Assembly: GCF_900109925.1 (NCBI RefSeq)
Contig: NZ_FOBW01000023.1
Coordinates: forward strand, 1-50,913
DNA: 50,913 bases
Direction: 5' to 3'
Source: Mesobacillus persicus
GTDB lineage: Bacteria; Bacillota; Bacilli; Bacillales; Cytobacillaceae
Shown here: piece by piece, positions 34,091 through 42,814 of the stretch
Layout: every line of letters starts with the position of its first letter
How positions within the stretch are numbered: position 1 is the first letter of the stretch
Made by a program: the position numbers and the translations under genes
The notes under the pieces: model-generated
Databases searched by the model: none
What the model saw: only the letters and a program-made list of their open reading frames with translations
What the model was told of the DNA's origin: nothing

Positions 34091-34110
34091 GGAAGCAGGA
34101 GAACCGTCCC
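34091..34110 (-). repeat. Dispersed 20-bp element by YjcZ pair 2
   Basis: On the minus strand GGGACGGTTCTCCTGCTTCC, 6 nt beyond the YjcZ stop and before the terminator, in the same arrangement as pair 1. Confidence 0.85.
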
Positions 34111-34116
34111 CTTGCT

Positions 34117-34233
34117 TTATGCCCAAGATGCGCCAATGATGATGAGAAGGATAAATAATACGACGATTAGCGCGAAGCCTCCACCTGCACCATATCCGCC
34201 GTAGCCATATCCACCGTATCCGTATCCGAACAT
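34117..34233 (-). CDS. YjcZ-family sporulation micro-protein 2a
   Basis: 38 residues: head [18 protein letters not shown] and tail [19 protein letters not shown]. It is close to 1a at 31331 apart from a shorter head. Second gene of pair 2, 54 nt after 2b. ATG is preceded by AGGAGGGA. Confidence 0.87.
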   Translation of the reverse strand: MFGYGYGGYGYGGYGAGGGFALIVVLFILLIIIGASWA

Positions 34234-34287
34234 GATATCCCTCCTAATTTTTAATCTCAGTTTATTTTATTTTAAGATCTCTGATCC

Positions 34288-34374
34288 TTAGCCAACGTAA
34301 GATGCTCCTATAATAATAAGGAGGATAAATAATACGACAATCAAGGCAAAGCCTCCTCCTGCGTATCCACTCAT
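34288..34374 (-). CDS. YjcZ-family sporulation micro-protein 2b
   Basis: 28 residues: [20 protein letters not shown] followed by IIGASYVG, three residues shorter at the C-terminus than 1b because of an earlier stop. First gene of pair 2, with AAGGAGGTG before the ATG. Confidence 0.85.
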   Translation of the reverse strand: MSGYAGGGFALIVVLFILLIIIGASYVG

Positions 34375-34402
34375 GAACAACACCTCCTTATTCATTTGTT
34401 AT

Positions 34403-34429
34403 TACTATATGAGCTTTTCTCTTTTTCGT
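34403..34429 (-). promoter_or_regulatory. Sigma-K-like promoter, YjcZ pair 2
   Basis: On the minus strand AC, 16 nt, CATATAGTA: both elements match the sigma-K consensus (AC, 16-17 nt, CATANNNTA). The flanking GGGCAT(C/T)TGCCATTACG block is shared with the other two pairs. Confidence 0.65.
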
Positions 34430-34927
34430 AATGGCAGATGCCCATTTTTCTTGAAAAATGGGCTCTTGCGTCAATCTCCACGTTTCCTGATAGCTTTAAA
34501 AATAGGAAGGTGAATGTTAAATAGTAACAATTAATAAATTGTATGAATGAGACACGTTCGATGTTTAGGCTTTTGCCCCGCTTTTTGTAAAACTTTTCCT
34601 AGGTGAATTTTCAAGTCTCAAAACTGGCTCTCGGGCTCCCTCTTCCCTGTGCTGCATTCCTCATCTTATTACCAGTACGAGCACGTTATATTGATATAGA
34701 CAAAATTTCGGAGTGAGGTTATCACTTTTTCTTGTGTATTTAGCACATAGTGTAAGAAACAACAATTCACTAATAGAATTGTCCTAGGTAATAATAACTA
34801 GACAATCTGCTTAAGCCAGCAACAAAGCATTGGTTTAATTATACAAAAGTTATTAAAATAACATCGAAATCGCTTTCATTGGTGTGAATTAATGCTATAA
34901 TCATAGTAAATATAGGGGGATGATAAA
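34430..34927. other. Long intergenic region
   Basis: About 500 nt with no gene that I can support. It holds a hairpin near 34440-34465 (ATGCCCATTTTTCTTGAAAAATGGGC), the duplicated TTTAGGC block, and a TATAAT at about 34896 that could be the promoter of the 53-residue gene. Confidence 0.4.
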
Positions 34928-35089
34928 ATGAATAGCAAAAACAATAAACCAATGTACTTTGATGGCAGTGGAACCAATCAAATCAAGGCTTTATCGTCTG
35001 ATTCATCTAAACAATATGTGATTAAACCACAAGGAATTGAGAGCAGTAAATTGCCGAAATTCCCACATTTTCCACTAAGAAATACATAA
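34928..35089 (+). CDS. Small protein, unknown
   Basis: 53 residues, polar, basic C-terminus (MNSKNNKPMYFDGSGTNQIK ... KLPKFPHFPLRNT), no membrane helix. ATG 34928 follows GGGGGA by 7 nt and a very strong terminator closes the unit, so it is probably expressed. I do not recognise the family; location next to YjcZ genes hints at sporulation. Confidence 0.6.
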   Translation: MNSKNNKPMYFDGSGTNQIKALSSDSSKQYVIKPQGIESSKLPKFPHFPLRNT

Positions 35090-35112
35090 ACTTGATAATA
35101 TATTAAAATAAC

Positions 35113-35162
35113 AAAAGGACCTATCCAGTTTTGAGAAGCATCAAAACTGGATAGGTCCTTTT
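35113..35162. terminator. Strong terminator
   Basis: A perfect 22-bp stem (AAAAGGACCTATCCAGTTTT through the inverse) with a 6-nt loop, T-rich on both sides. Confidence 0.92.
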
Positions 35163-35294
35163 TACTAGAAAATATTCGGGACCTTTTGCCTTTTTACTAT
35201 TTATTAATCCTCTTTAGAATTACCTTTTCATAAATTTCATTTGTTTGGTTAAGTATAAAAAAGGTTTTATCTAAGAAAATGGAGGAACTTTAAC

Positions 35295-36437
35295 ATGAAT
35301 CAAGACAATCAATCCTTTTTCTCCCCTTATACTCTCCCTAATGGAGTAGAATTAAAAAACAGAATTGTCATGGCGCCGATGACAAATTTCTCGTCTCATC
35401 CGGATGGAACAGTAACGGATGCAGAAGTGAACTATTATGCTCGCCGCTCTGCGGGTGTCAGCATGGTGGTGACAGCTTGTACGTATGTTACTCCAAATGG
35501 AAAAGGATTTCATGGTGAATTTGGCGCTGATACGGACGAGATGATTCCAAGTTTAGCGCGGTTAGCCACAGCAATTAAGGAACAAGGTGCAAAAGCGATT
35601 TTACAAATCTTTCACGGTGGAAGAATGTGTCCTCCCGAATTGGTTCCGAACGGGGAAATTGTCAGTGCAAGTGACGTACCTGCAGAAAAAGGTGGAGTTT
35701 CAACAGACGAACCGGATGTAAAACCTAGAGAGTTGACGGAATCAGAAGTGGAAGAGATGATTCATGCCTTTGGCGACACGACTCGTCGTGCAATTGAAGC
35801 AGGCTATGACGGCGTTGAAATTCATGGTGCAAACGGCTATTTAATTCAACAGTTCTTCTCTCCCCATTCAAATCGCCGGTCGGATCGATTTGGTGGTAGT
35901 TTAGAAAAACGAATGACCTTCCCGCTGGCTGTCGTTGATGAAGTAAAAAGAGTCGTAAAAGAACATACTTCATCTCCATTTATTGTCGGATATCGATTTT
36001 CACCAGAGGAGCCAGAAACACCTGGGATTACAATGGGGGATACTCTAAAGCTCGTCGACACTTTAGCCAAGCAGGAGTTGGACTATCTCCATGTTTCACT
36101 AACGGAATTCTTTTCTATGCCGAGAAGAGGAGTGGAGAATGTTAATAAGACACGGATGGACCATCTTCTCGAAACCATTAACAACCGTGTCCCACTCATA
36201 GGGGTCGGGTCCATCTACTCTGCCGAAGACGCGCGTAAAGCCTTCAACACAGGTGTTCCGCTGCTAGCACTAGGAAGAGAACTAATCATTGACCCTGACT
36301 GGGTCCAAAAGATTCTAGAAGGAAAGGAAGACGAAATTGTCACCAAGTTAGACAAAAACAAACAAAAAGAACTAGTCGTACCAGATCCATTATGGAACAT
36401 CATCACCAACACACCTGGATGGTTCCCAGGAGTTTAG
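35295..36437 (+). CDS. NADH:flavin oxidoreductase, old yellow enzyme family
   Basis: 380 residues, FMN-dependent ene-reductase-type TIM barrel. Marks: NRIVMAPMTNF at the N-terminus, the substrate-binding HGANGYLIQQFFSPHSNRRSDRFGGS block (about 175-200), GYRFSPEE and the C-terminal FMN phosphate region LIGVGSIYSAEDA and LALGRELIIDPDW. It lacks the Fe-S and FAD domains of 2,4-dienoyl-CoA reductases, resembling B. subtilis YqiG-type proteins. GGAGG lies 9 nt before the ATG. The stop shares its last base with a dispersed 20-bp element. Confidence 0.92.
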   Translation: MNQDNQSFFSPYTLPNGVELKNRIVMAPMTNFSSHPDGTVTDAEVNYYARRSAGVSMVVTACTYVTPNGKGFHGEFGADTDEMIPSLARLATAIKEQGAKAILQIFHGGRMCPPELVPNGEIVSASDVPAEKGGVSTDEPDVKPRELTESEVEEMIHAFGDTTRRAIEAGYDGVEIHGANGYLIQQFFSPHSNRRSDRFGGSLEKRMTFPLAVVDEVKRVVKEHTSSPFIVGYRFSPEEPETPGITMGDTLKLVDTLAKQELDYLHVSLTEFFSMPRRGVENVNKTRMDHLLETINNRVPLIGVGSIYSAEDARKAFNTGVPLLALGRELIIDPDWVQKILEGKEDEIVTKLDKNKQKELVVPDPLWNIITNTPGWFPGV

Positions 36438-36456
36438 GGACGGTTCTTCTGCTTCC
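36437..36456 (+). repeat. Dispersed 20-bp element at the OYE stop
   Basis: GGGACGGTTCTTCTGCTTCC, beginning with the last base of the TAG stop, in sense orientation, as at msmX. Confidence 0.85.
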
Positions 36457-36533
36457 AATTTGGGAAAGTGATGAGACAATTTTAATATAATGGTTGGACC
36501 GTGGGGGCGGTCATAAAGCTGAAGGCAACAAAA

Positions 36534-36568
36534 AAGTTGGCCTCTACAAATATGTAGAGGACCAACTT
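36534..36568. terminator. Terminator downstream of the OYE gene
   Basis: AAGTTGGCCTCTACA pairs with TGTAGAGGACCAACTT, preceded by an A-run on the plus strand. Confidence 0.8.
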
Positions 36569-36686
36569 CCCATTCACTATATTCTCTTTAGTTTACCGAA
36601 CGATTCGCTCTGTTAAAGGATTTTTGATTGATACTAGAAGTTAATTCTATTCTCCCAATGCGGATGGTAGACCTCTGAGGTACATC

Positions 36687-36789
36687 TTATGAAGATGATT
36701 TCTGGCTCATTCCTCCAGGATTTCATCTTCATTAGGCTTATGAAGGTGATTTCAAGCTGATTTCCTTCTCGTTTTCATCTTCATTAAGC
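36687..36789. repeat. Tandem pair of 51-nt hairpin units
   Basis: Two adjacent units, about 36687-36737 and 36738-36789, each run TTATGAAGRTGATTTC ... TTTCATCTTCATTARGC. Within each, ATGAAG(A/G)TGA is the inverse of TCATCTTCAT, so each unit folds into a stem-loop. They differ mostly in the loops. Confidence 0.7.
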
Positions 36790-36846
36790 GCCGAGGAGGC
36801 TGCCAGGAACCCCCACCGTTTGCTAAGTGCCTAGAGCAATCGAAAG
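36788..36846. repeat. Remnant of the 188-bp repeat core
   Basis: GCGCCGAGGAGGCTGCC, then GCTAAGTGCCTAGAGCAATCG, parallels GCGACGAGGAGGCTCCC ... CGAAGTGCCTGGAGCGGAA inside the 7481 copy. The inverted ends are missing. Confidence 0.5.
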
Positions 36847-36881
36847 CCGCACTAATCATTCATATCCAATAATACTTGTCC

Positions 36882-38042
36882 CTAAAGCGTCTCTGTCTCC
36901 AGTTTAAACCCTTCTAATACTACATCTTCCTCCACCTCTAGCAAGAGGCAACGTTTCCCCTGGAAGTTAATATATTTTAAGTTTCTCAGTTCTTTTGAAT
37001 TGATGGTGACATCGGCAATTTTTGTGCTGATCTTGATTTTTTTAGGCACTAGACTGCTAGCTTTGAATTCATGTTTTTCGTCCGCAATCACCGTTTTGAG
37101 CGCATGTTCGACTTTCTCAGCATCGACGTTTTCAACCCCACTAACATCAAGAATCCGCTCGATATCACGATAATCCAACTTCGGAGGCTCACTGTCTTCA
37201 CTTTCTTCGTTTTCCTGAACAATTTTATCAATCTCGTCATAGACATTGGAGATGGTTCGAGAATCGACCTCGTCGCCCATGACATTCATCAGTACTAAAC
37301 CAAAAATATCTTTATCTTCCTCGGCGGTAATCACCTCTTCACAATTCAGCACTTGTTCAATAAAGGCCTCATCTGGTTGATTATTTTTCCCTGCACAATA
37401 TAGAATATGGTTCACATCGGCACTATTGTCAGTGAATGCTGGGAACAGAAAACCAGACAAAGGCGATGATAAATTGATGATTGGATCAAACACATTGTTC
37501 GGTTTGAATGTTCGCTCGATATAGTCAAACAATAACGCCTTTTTCGGCTGGTCGGTTTTATTCAAACTACAAAGGATAAAATCATTCGAGTAAACTTCAT
37601 CGTCCCCGCCTTGTTCCGATTCTAAGTCACGATTCTTCGTATTCTTACGGTATTCTCCGCGAATAAACGTCACAACTGTATCAAACTCATACACCTTATG
37701 AGCAAACATCTTAACGACGATATCAAGCATGTATTCCTTCCAGTCATCCGTCAATTCAGAATGTAAGCCATCATAGAGGATGGTTTGCGTGCTATCCTCT
37801 ACATCCCGGGTAAATTTCAGTTCAAACAATTTGGAGTCAAGTTGTCCGGTCAAAACCTTTTTGAAATTGGCCAAAAATAATTCCTGCGATTCTTGATCTA
37901 ACATCTCAAAAGGTTGACTCAAATGGTGGTAAATCTCACCTGTTTCTTTTTGAACATAAACATTAAAGATTTCGCGGATATTCATTTTCGGATTATTTAA
38001 TTTAAACTCCTTGCGGATATTCGAAATGTCGTTTCTATTCAT
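36882..38042 (-). CDS. DUF4317 domain protein
   Basis: 386 residues, soluble and acidic. The start MNRNDISNIRKEFKLNNPKM and the segment LYCAGKNNQPDEAFIEQVLNCEE match the DUF4317 family found across Firmicutes. No catalytic motif or membrane helix is visible, and the family has no known function. It is monocistronic; the intergenic region before it is 264 nt and divergent to the esterase gene. Confidence 0.85.
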   Translation of the reverse strand: MNRNDISNIRKEFKLNNPKMNIREIFNVYVQKETGEIYHHLSQPFEMLDQESQELFLANFKKVLTGQLDSKLFELKFTRDVEDSTQTILYDGLHSELTDDWKEYMLDIVVKMFAHKVYEFDTVVTFIRGEYRKNTKNRDLESEQGGDDEVYSNDFILCSLNKTDQPKKALLFDYIERTFKPNNVFDPIINLSSPLSGFLFPAFTDNSADVNHILYCAGKNNQPDEAFIEQVLNCEEVITAEEDKDIFGLVLMNVMGDEVDSRTISNVYDEIDKIVQENEESEDSEPPKLDYRDIERILDVSGVENVDAEKVEHALKTVIADEKHEFKASSLVPKKIKISTKIADVTINSKELRNLKYINFQGKRCLLLEVEEDVVLEGFKLETETL

Positions 38043-38305
38043 TTGTCCTGTCTCCCATACTGTTAGACTTTGATCGATTATGTTTGTTTACTATAACAAA
38101 TTATTTTTCTATACTTCAAGGTTTATTTTTTACAAGCATTTTGGTTTTTAATAGGAGATTAGAAAACCAACGGTTCAACCGCTGAAAATGTATTTTTCCT
38201 ATATTTTCCGTAAATAACAGGAAAGCGCCTTCATGTTCTCGAATAAAGATAAATAGCAGCATAGATAATTAGCTGGGGATTGCTAAAATCGAGAGGAGAA
38301 TGTGA

Positions 38306-39799
38306 ATGTCTAATTTGATTGTTGAAAGTACTTATGGAAAGCTTCAGGGAGAACAAGTTAACGGAGTATGTTCTTGGAAAGGGATCCCGTTTGCAAAGCC
38401 TCCGGTAGGACCGCTACGGTTTCGCGCTCCTGAGTTACCAGATTCCTGGGAAGGGACGCGTGATGCGACTTCCTTTTCAGCAGTTGCGCCGCAAACTCGC
38501 CGCGATATCATGGAGTTCTTTGGGAATGACATCTCAAACGTAAGTGAAGACTGCCTCTATTTAAATGTCTGGTCACCGGCAGCCGATGATAAAAAACGCC
38601 CGGTAATGGTATGGATTCACGGTGGCGCTTTTCTTGCTGGATCCGGTTCTAGCAATTGGTATGATGGGACTTCCTTTGCCAATCAAGGGGATGTAGTCGT
38701 TGTTACAATTAATTACCGCTTAGGGGTATTAGGATTCCTCCACCTCGGCGAAATTGGTGGTGCAGACTATGCTACCTCCGGAAACTGTGGCATCCTTGAC
38801 CAGGTAGCCGCCTTGCAGTGGGTCCAAGAAAACATCTCTAAGTTTGGAGGCGACCCGAACAATGTGACGATATTCGGTGAATCCGCAGGTGCGATGAGCG
38901 TCGGGACTTTGCTTGGATTTCCATCCGCACAAGGCCTTTTCCATAAAGCCATCCTCCAAAGCGGTGCGGCAGCGAGTGTTCACACGGCAGAAACAGCTAC
39001 AAAAGTGGCAGGGCATCTTTTAACGGCCTTGCAGGTGGAGCCAACGAATCTATCAAAATTGGAAGAGATGCCAGTGGAACAGCTTCTTCAAGCTGCAGAC
39101 CTCCTTCCTGCGATGAGCTTACAGCCGGTTATTGATGGCGTGTCCCTTCCGAAGCACCCAGAAGAAGCCATTGCTGAGGGTTCTGCAAAGGATGTTACGA
39201 GCTTAATCGGAACGAACAAAGATGAATTTACGATCTTCACTCATTTCGATCCAGAGTGGAAAGATGCAGACGATGCAAAGATCAAAGCGATTTTTGATAA
39301 AACCTTTGGGCAGCTCGTGCCGTTGATTTCCCAACATTTTGCAGCAAACGTTCCGCTTGGCCAAGAGCTTTTCAATAAGCTTGTGACTATTACTGTGTTT
39401 ACCCACCCAGCAAGAAAGCTAGCTGAGTTACAAGCAAAGCAAGGTGCACCTGTATGGATGTATCGCTTTGATTGGGAGACCCCAGTCTTTAATGGCGCTC
39501 TTAAAGCAACGCACGCATTAGAAATTCCATTTGTTTGGAACAATTTGGATGATGAGAATACCATTAACTTCACTGGTAATTCACCAGACCGGCAATTGCT
39601 CGCGAGTCAAATGCACCAAGCCTGGATCAATTTTGCGCGGAATGGAGACCCAAATACGACTGACCTTCAAGAATGGCCAGCCTATGATCTGAATAACCGC
39701 TCTACAATGATCTTTAATCGTGACAGTAGCGTCGAAAACGATCCAAATCGTATGGAGCGAATCATGTGGGAACAAGCAGCGATGTTGATGAAATCCTAG
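38306..39799 (+). CDS. Carboxylesterase (p-nitrobenzyl esterase type)
   Basis: 497 residues, type-B carboxylesterase. Oxyanion hole HGGAF (105-109), nucleophile Ser193 in FGESAGAMSVG, acid Glu307 in GTNKDEF and His403 in KATHALEIPF form the triad; EDCLYLNVW is the family's second signature. No signal peptide, so it is cytoplasmic, hydrolysing small esters. ATG 38306 follows GAGGAG. It is monocistronic with a strong terminator. Confidence 0.93.
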   Translation: MSNLIVESTYGKLQGEQVNGVCSWKGIPFAKPPVGPLRFRAPELPDSWEGTRDATSFSAVAPQTRRDIMEFFGNDISNVSEDCLYLNVWSPAADDKKRPVMVWIHGGAFLAGSGSSNWYDGTSFANQGDVVVVTINYRLGVLGFLHLGEIGGADYATSGNCGILDQVAALQWVQENISKFGGDPNNVTIFGESAGAMSVGTLLGFPSAQGLFHKAILQSGAAASVHTAETATKVAGHLLTALQVEPTNLSKLEEMPVEQLLQAADLLPAMSLQPVIDGVSLPKHPEEAIAEGSAKDVTSLIGTNKDEFTIFTHFDPEWKDADDAKIKAIFDKTFGQLVPLISQHFAANVPLGQELFNKLVTITVFTHPARKLAELQAKQGAPVWMYRFDWETPVFNGALKATHALEIPFVWNNLDDENTINFTGNSPDRQLLASQMHQAWINFARNGDPNTTDLQEWPAYDLNNRSTMIFNRDSSVENDPNRMERIMWEQAAMLMKS

Positions 39800-39808
39800 G
39801 GTAGATAG

Positions 39809-39860
39809 AAAAGAATCATCCACCCTCAACCAATATGGTCAAAGGGTGGATGATTCTTTT
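39809..39860. terminator. Bidirectional terminator
   Basis: AAAAGAATCATCCACCCT pairs perfectly with AGGGTGGATGATTCTTTT, between the convergent esterase and oxidoreductase genes. Confidence 0.92.
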
Positions 39861-39914
39861 GCTAAAACTTGAAATAGACCTCCGCCCCATAATACAAATA
39901 GTTTAGCCGTTTTG

Positions 39915-40904
39915 CTAACTTTCATGTTTAATGGACAGTATCGTCTTACCTCGAGCTTTCTTATTTAAAATTTCTATATGTGCTTTTGCCGCATCCTCAA
40001 GCCCTAATTCTTCCCCGATGATTGGACGTAAAACTCCTGACTCCAGAAACGCACCAATTGCATGCAAACTCTCCTTGTACTCATGGGCCGGTGCATTCCA
40101 AAGGGCAGTTCCCAATATATCTGCTTCCTTTATCATCGCCATTCGCGGATTGATTTCCAAACTTCCCCGGTTGCCAACAATGACAATTCGACCGTATGGG
40201 GCAATCACCTTTAAGTCGCTTTCTAAATTTTCATTGGCGAGGCATTCGATAATGACATCCAGTCCACGCTCATTCGTGATGGCCAATAAGTGATCCAATG
40301 AATCATTAGCCAAGTGGTTGATGACATGGTCTGCACCAGATGCTTTGACTAAAGCCTGACCCTCGTCAGTACTCGCGGTTCCAATTACTGTCGCTCCACT
40401 GTTTTTCGCCATTTGCACAGCCAATAACCCGACGCCTCCACTGGCCCCTTGAATCAACACCGTCTCACCTGACCTAAGCCTCGCTCGATGAAACAAGGCC
40501 CGATATGCTGCTAAAGCCGGGATGCCCAGCGCAGCACCCTCTTGGAAAGAGATTGAATCTGGCAAACGGTGGACCGCATCTGAGTCACACACCACTTTCT
40601 GCGCATATGTACCGGTATTTCGCTTCGCTAAAAGTGCCGCTACAAATACCCGATCGCCAATTTTCAGGTGCTTTACTCCCTCCCCAATCGCATCAATCAC
40701 TCCAGCTCCATCAAAACCTGGTGTGTATGGCAATTCTGGAATATAAAAAGAATACGTTCCCGTTCGAACATAAGCATCATTAGGGTTCACGCCTGCTGCC
40801 AATAGACGTACCCGAACTTCATAAGGAGCTGGATTCGGCTCCTCTACTTCCTTGAATTTCATAACGTTTGGTTCACCAAATTCTGAAACCTGAATCGCTT
40901 TCAA
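39915..40904 (-). CDS. Quinone oxidoreductase-like MDR protein
   Basis: 329 residues of the medium-chain dehydrogenase/reductase superfamily, quinone oxidoreductase type. MKAIQVSEFGEPNVMKFKEV start, GVNPNDAYVRTGTY, PYTPGFDGAGVIDAIGEGV and the nucleotide-binding VLIQGASGGVGLLAVQMAK (about 145-163) are visible. The Cys/His zinc ligands of alcohol dehydrogenases are absent, so it is zinc-free and probably NADPH-dependent. It starts at TTG 40904 with AGGAGG 8 nt upstream. Confidence 0.9.
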   Translation of the reverse strand: MKAIQVSEFGEPNVMKFKEVEEPNPAPYEVRVRLLAAGVNPNDAYVRTGTYSFYIPELPYTPGFDGAGVIDAIGEGVKHLKIGDRVFVAALLAKRNTGTYAQKVVCDSDAVHRLPDSISFQEGAALGIPALAAYRALFHRARLRSGETVLIQGASGGVGLLAVQMAKNSGATVIGTASTDEGQALVKASGADHVINHLANDSLDHLLAITNERGLDVIIECLANENLESDLKVIAPYGRIVIVGNRGSLEINPRMAMIKEADILGTALWNAPAHEYKESLHAIGAFLESGVLRPIIGEELGLEDAAKAHIEILNKKARGKTILSIKHES

Positions 40905-41175
40905 TGCGTGATCCTCCTTTTGAATATTTCTTAACTACCGTTGCATGGGCAAACAAGGTCGAAATGACCTGAAATTGAAACCTCCCCCGCGTCTTTAAGC
41001 AGAAGCAGTTGAAGTAAACTCTGGGCGAAAAAGGCAACCCGTTGGAGTTATTAGTGAAAGAATAACGTAGAATACTATTGTCTAATCACTCTGGTTTACA
41101 TAATTAAATTACAGTTTCCTATAAAACTATCCCTTCGTATTTACACTGTTTTTGTGTACTAGCTTCGTTTAAAGA
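40905..41175. other. Intergenic region, no feature seen
   Basis: About 270 nt between two minus-strand genes. I see no gene, repeat or clear terminator. Confidence 0.4.
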
Positions 41176-42450
41176 TCAATTACTTACATTTGGGATGGAA
41201 GCAGAAGAACCGTCCCTTTGCTCTTTAATTAGAATGACCCCTACTAGGCCCATTAATGAAAAGAGTACAGGTATTAGGAATCCGTAATGGTAGCCAATGC
41301 TTATTGAATGTTGTGCATATTGATCTAGTACTTTTCCGAAAACAATCGGCAAGACCACTGCGCTTAAAAAGCCCCCCATATTGGCAAACCCGGATACAAC
41401 CCCCACTTCTTTCATAGGGAAAGATTCTCGGACCACGGCGAACGTTAATGAGCTTGCTCCCATACCAAATCCGATGATAAAAAGAAAAACCACCACCATT
41501 AGGAAAGGAGGTTTGACACCAGATAAAAACAGTCCAAACCAACTTAGAAACACAACGAAATGAATAATGGTATAAATGTTTCGAATAGAAGATAATCGAC
41601 TAGTAATCCAGCTAATTAAAGGAGCACCGACCATCGCTCCAAAAAGCCCATACATAATTAGTTGACTTGCCTCTGCACGGGATAAATCCAATACATGGAT
41701 TCCATAAGGGACTCCCCAAGAACCGATAAAGCCTACATAGGTACCGACAACTCCGAAGTGACAAAGAAATGTTGCCCAAGCTTGACGAGTAGAAAACAAT
41801 CTGCGCAGAATCGTCCAAACACTTTCGCGGTCTTTTGAAGAACGCTTCATCGGTTTAGCTTCATCTTTAAATAATTGTTTCGGTTTCGAAACAAGAACGA
41901 AGTAAAGCAAAAAGAATGTTGCCACTAATATAATTCCGGTGCCAAGGAATGGGATTCTCCACCCTGAAAAAGCAATCCACACGGAAAAAGGGACGGTAGC
42001 TGTCAATGACCCAAGGCTGCCAACCAGTGACGCTAATCCAATCAATTTTACAAATTCATTTGCCTTAAACCACTGACTTAAAATTAAAACTAGGTTAACA
42101 AAAATGGTCGCATCTCCCACACCAACCAATAGTCGCGAAAAAATCAAAACATATTCATTAGGAGCAAAACTGTAGATTAGGCTTCCTATCCCGGTAAGAA
42201 GTGTCCCAAAAATGAGAAAACGATTGGGACCGTAGCGGTCAGATAATAAACCCGCCGGGATTTGAAGTCCGGCATAAGCAAAAAATTGAACACTGCTCAT
42301 CAGTCCGATAATCGAAGCCGAAACTTGAAAATCCGTCATTAATTGATCTGTAATCAGTCCTGGAGCTGTTCTTTGGCTCACAATTAAAAAATAGGCTAAT
42401 AAGACGGAACTTAATACCACCCATCTATAGCCACTTTCCTGTTTGTTCAT
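41176..42450 (-). CDS. MFS transporter (ACS/sugar-phosphate type)
   Basis: 424 residues with twelve membrane helices. The loop 2-3 motif SDRYGPNRFL (about 69-78) and RLLVGVGDATIFV mark a major facilitator; helices and the central loop (PKQLFKDEAKPMKRSSKDRESVW) are in order. The substrate is unknown, probably an organic acid or sugar-phosphate-like anion. The last about 15 residues (RDGSSASIP and following) are encoded by a copy of the dispersed element at 41197-41216, so the original stop was probably lost or replaced. Confidence 0.88.
   Translation of the reverse strand: MNKQESGYRWVVLSSVLLAYFLIVSQRTAPGLITDQLMTDFQVSASIIGLMSSVQFFAYAGLQIPAGLLSDRYGPNRFLIFGTLLTGIGSLIYSFAPNEYVLIFSRLLVGVGDATIFVNLVLILSQWFKANEFVKLIGLASLVGSLGSLTATVPFSVWIAFSGWRIPFLGTGIILVATFFLLYFVLVSKPKQLFKDEAKPMKRSSKDRESVWTILRRLFSTRQAWATFLCHFGVVGTYVGFIGSWGVPYGIHVLDLSRAEASQLIMYGLFGAMVGAPLISWITSRLSSIRNIYTIIHFVVFLSWFGLFLSGVKPPFLMVVVFLFIIGFGMGASSLTFAVVRESFPMKEVGVVSGFANMGGFLSAVVLPIVFGKVLDQYAQHSISIGYHYGFLIPVLFSLMGLVGVILIKEQRDGSSASIPNVSN
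41197..41216 (-). repeat. Dispersed 20-bp element inside a coding 3' end
   Basis: On the minus strand GGGACGGTTCTTCTGCTTCC, read in frame as part of the MFS C-terminus, 21 nt before the stop. Confidence 0.85.
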
Positions 42451-42691
42451 ATGGATGGATCATCCCCCGTCTAAAATATGTATGATTACAAATTATAACA
42501 TTGAATCTGTTTTATGTGCGGGGTTCTAATTTGAAAAAATGTATCATTGTCTTTTAACTCAGCTTTCGTCAGCATGTAGGTGTTCTTCGAATAGATAAAC
42601 CTCATCAAGTTAACATAACTATATTATGGAAACCTTTAGATGCCGATAAAAACCCTTTTAGGACAATCTTGAGTCTATTCCTAACATAAAA

Positions 42692-42737
42692 AAAAGGGAG
42701 CCCATACGACGATTTCTCGCCTATCGGCTCCCCTTTT
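42692..42737. terminator. Hairpin downstream of the SDR gene
   Basis: AAAAGGGAGCC pairs with GGCTCCCCTTTT across a 23-nt loop. It lies on the 3' side of the minus-strand SDR gene. Confidence 0.7.
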
Positions 42738-42814
42738 CTTAGGATGACAATTTTTTATCTACACACAGTGAGAACATCCAGTTTCATCTTCTGTATGGTT
42801 GTTCGTTTTTCCTA

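Noticed and set aside
39241-39573. 110-codon minus-strand frame inside the carboxylesterase gene
   Set aside because: It is a shadow of the esterase reading frame with no ribosome binding site.
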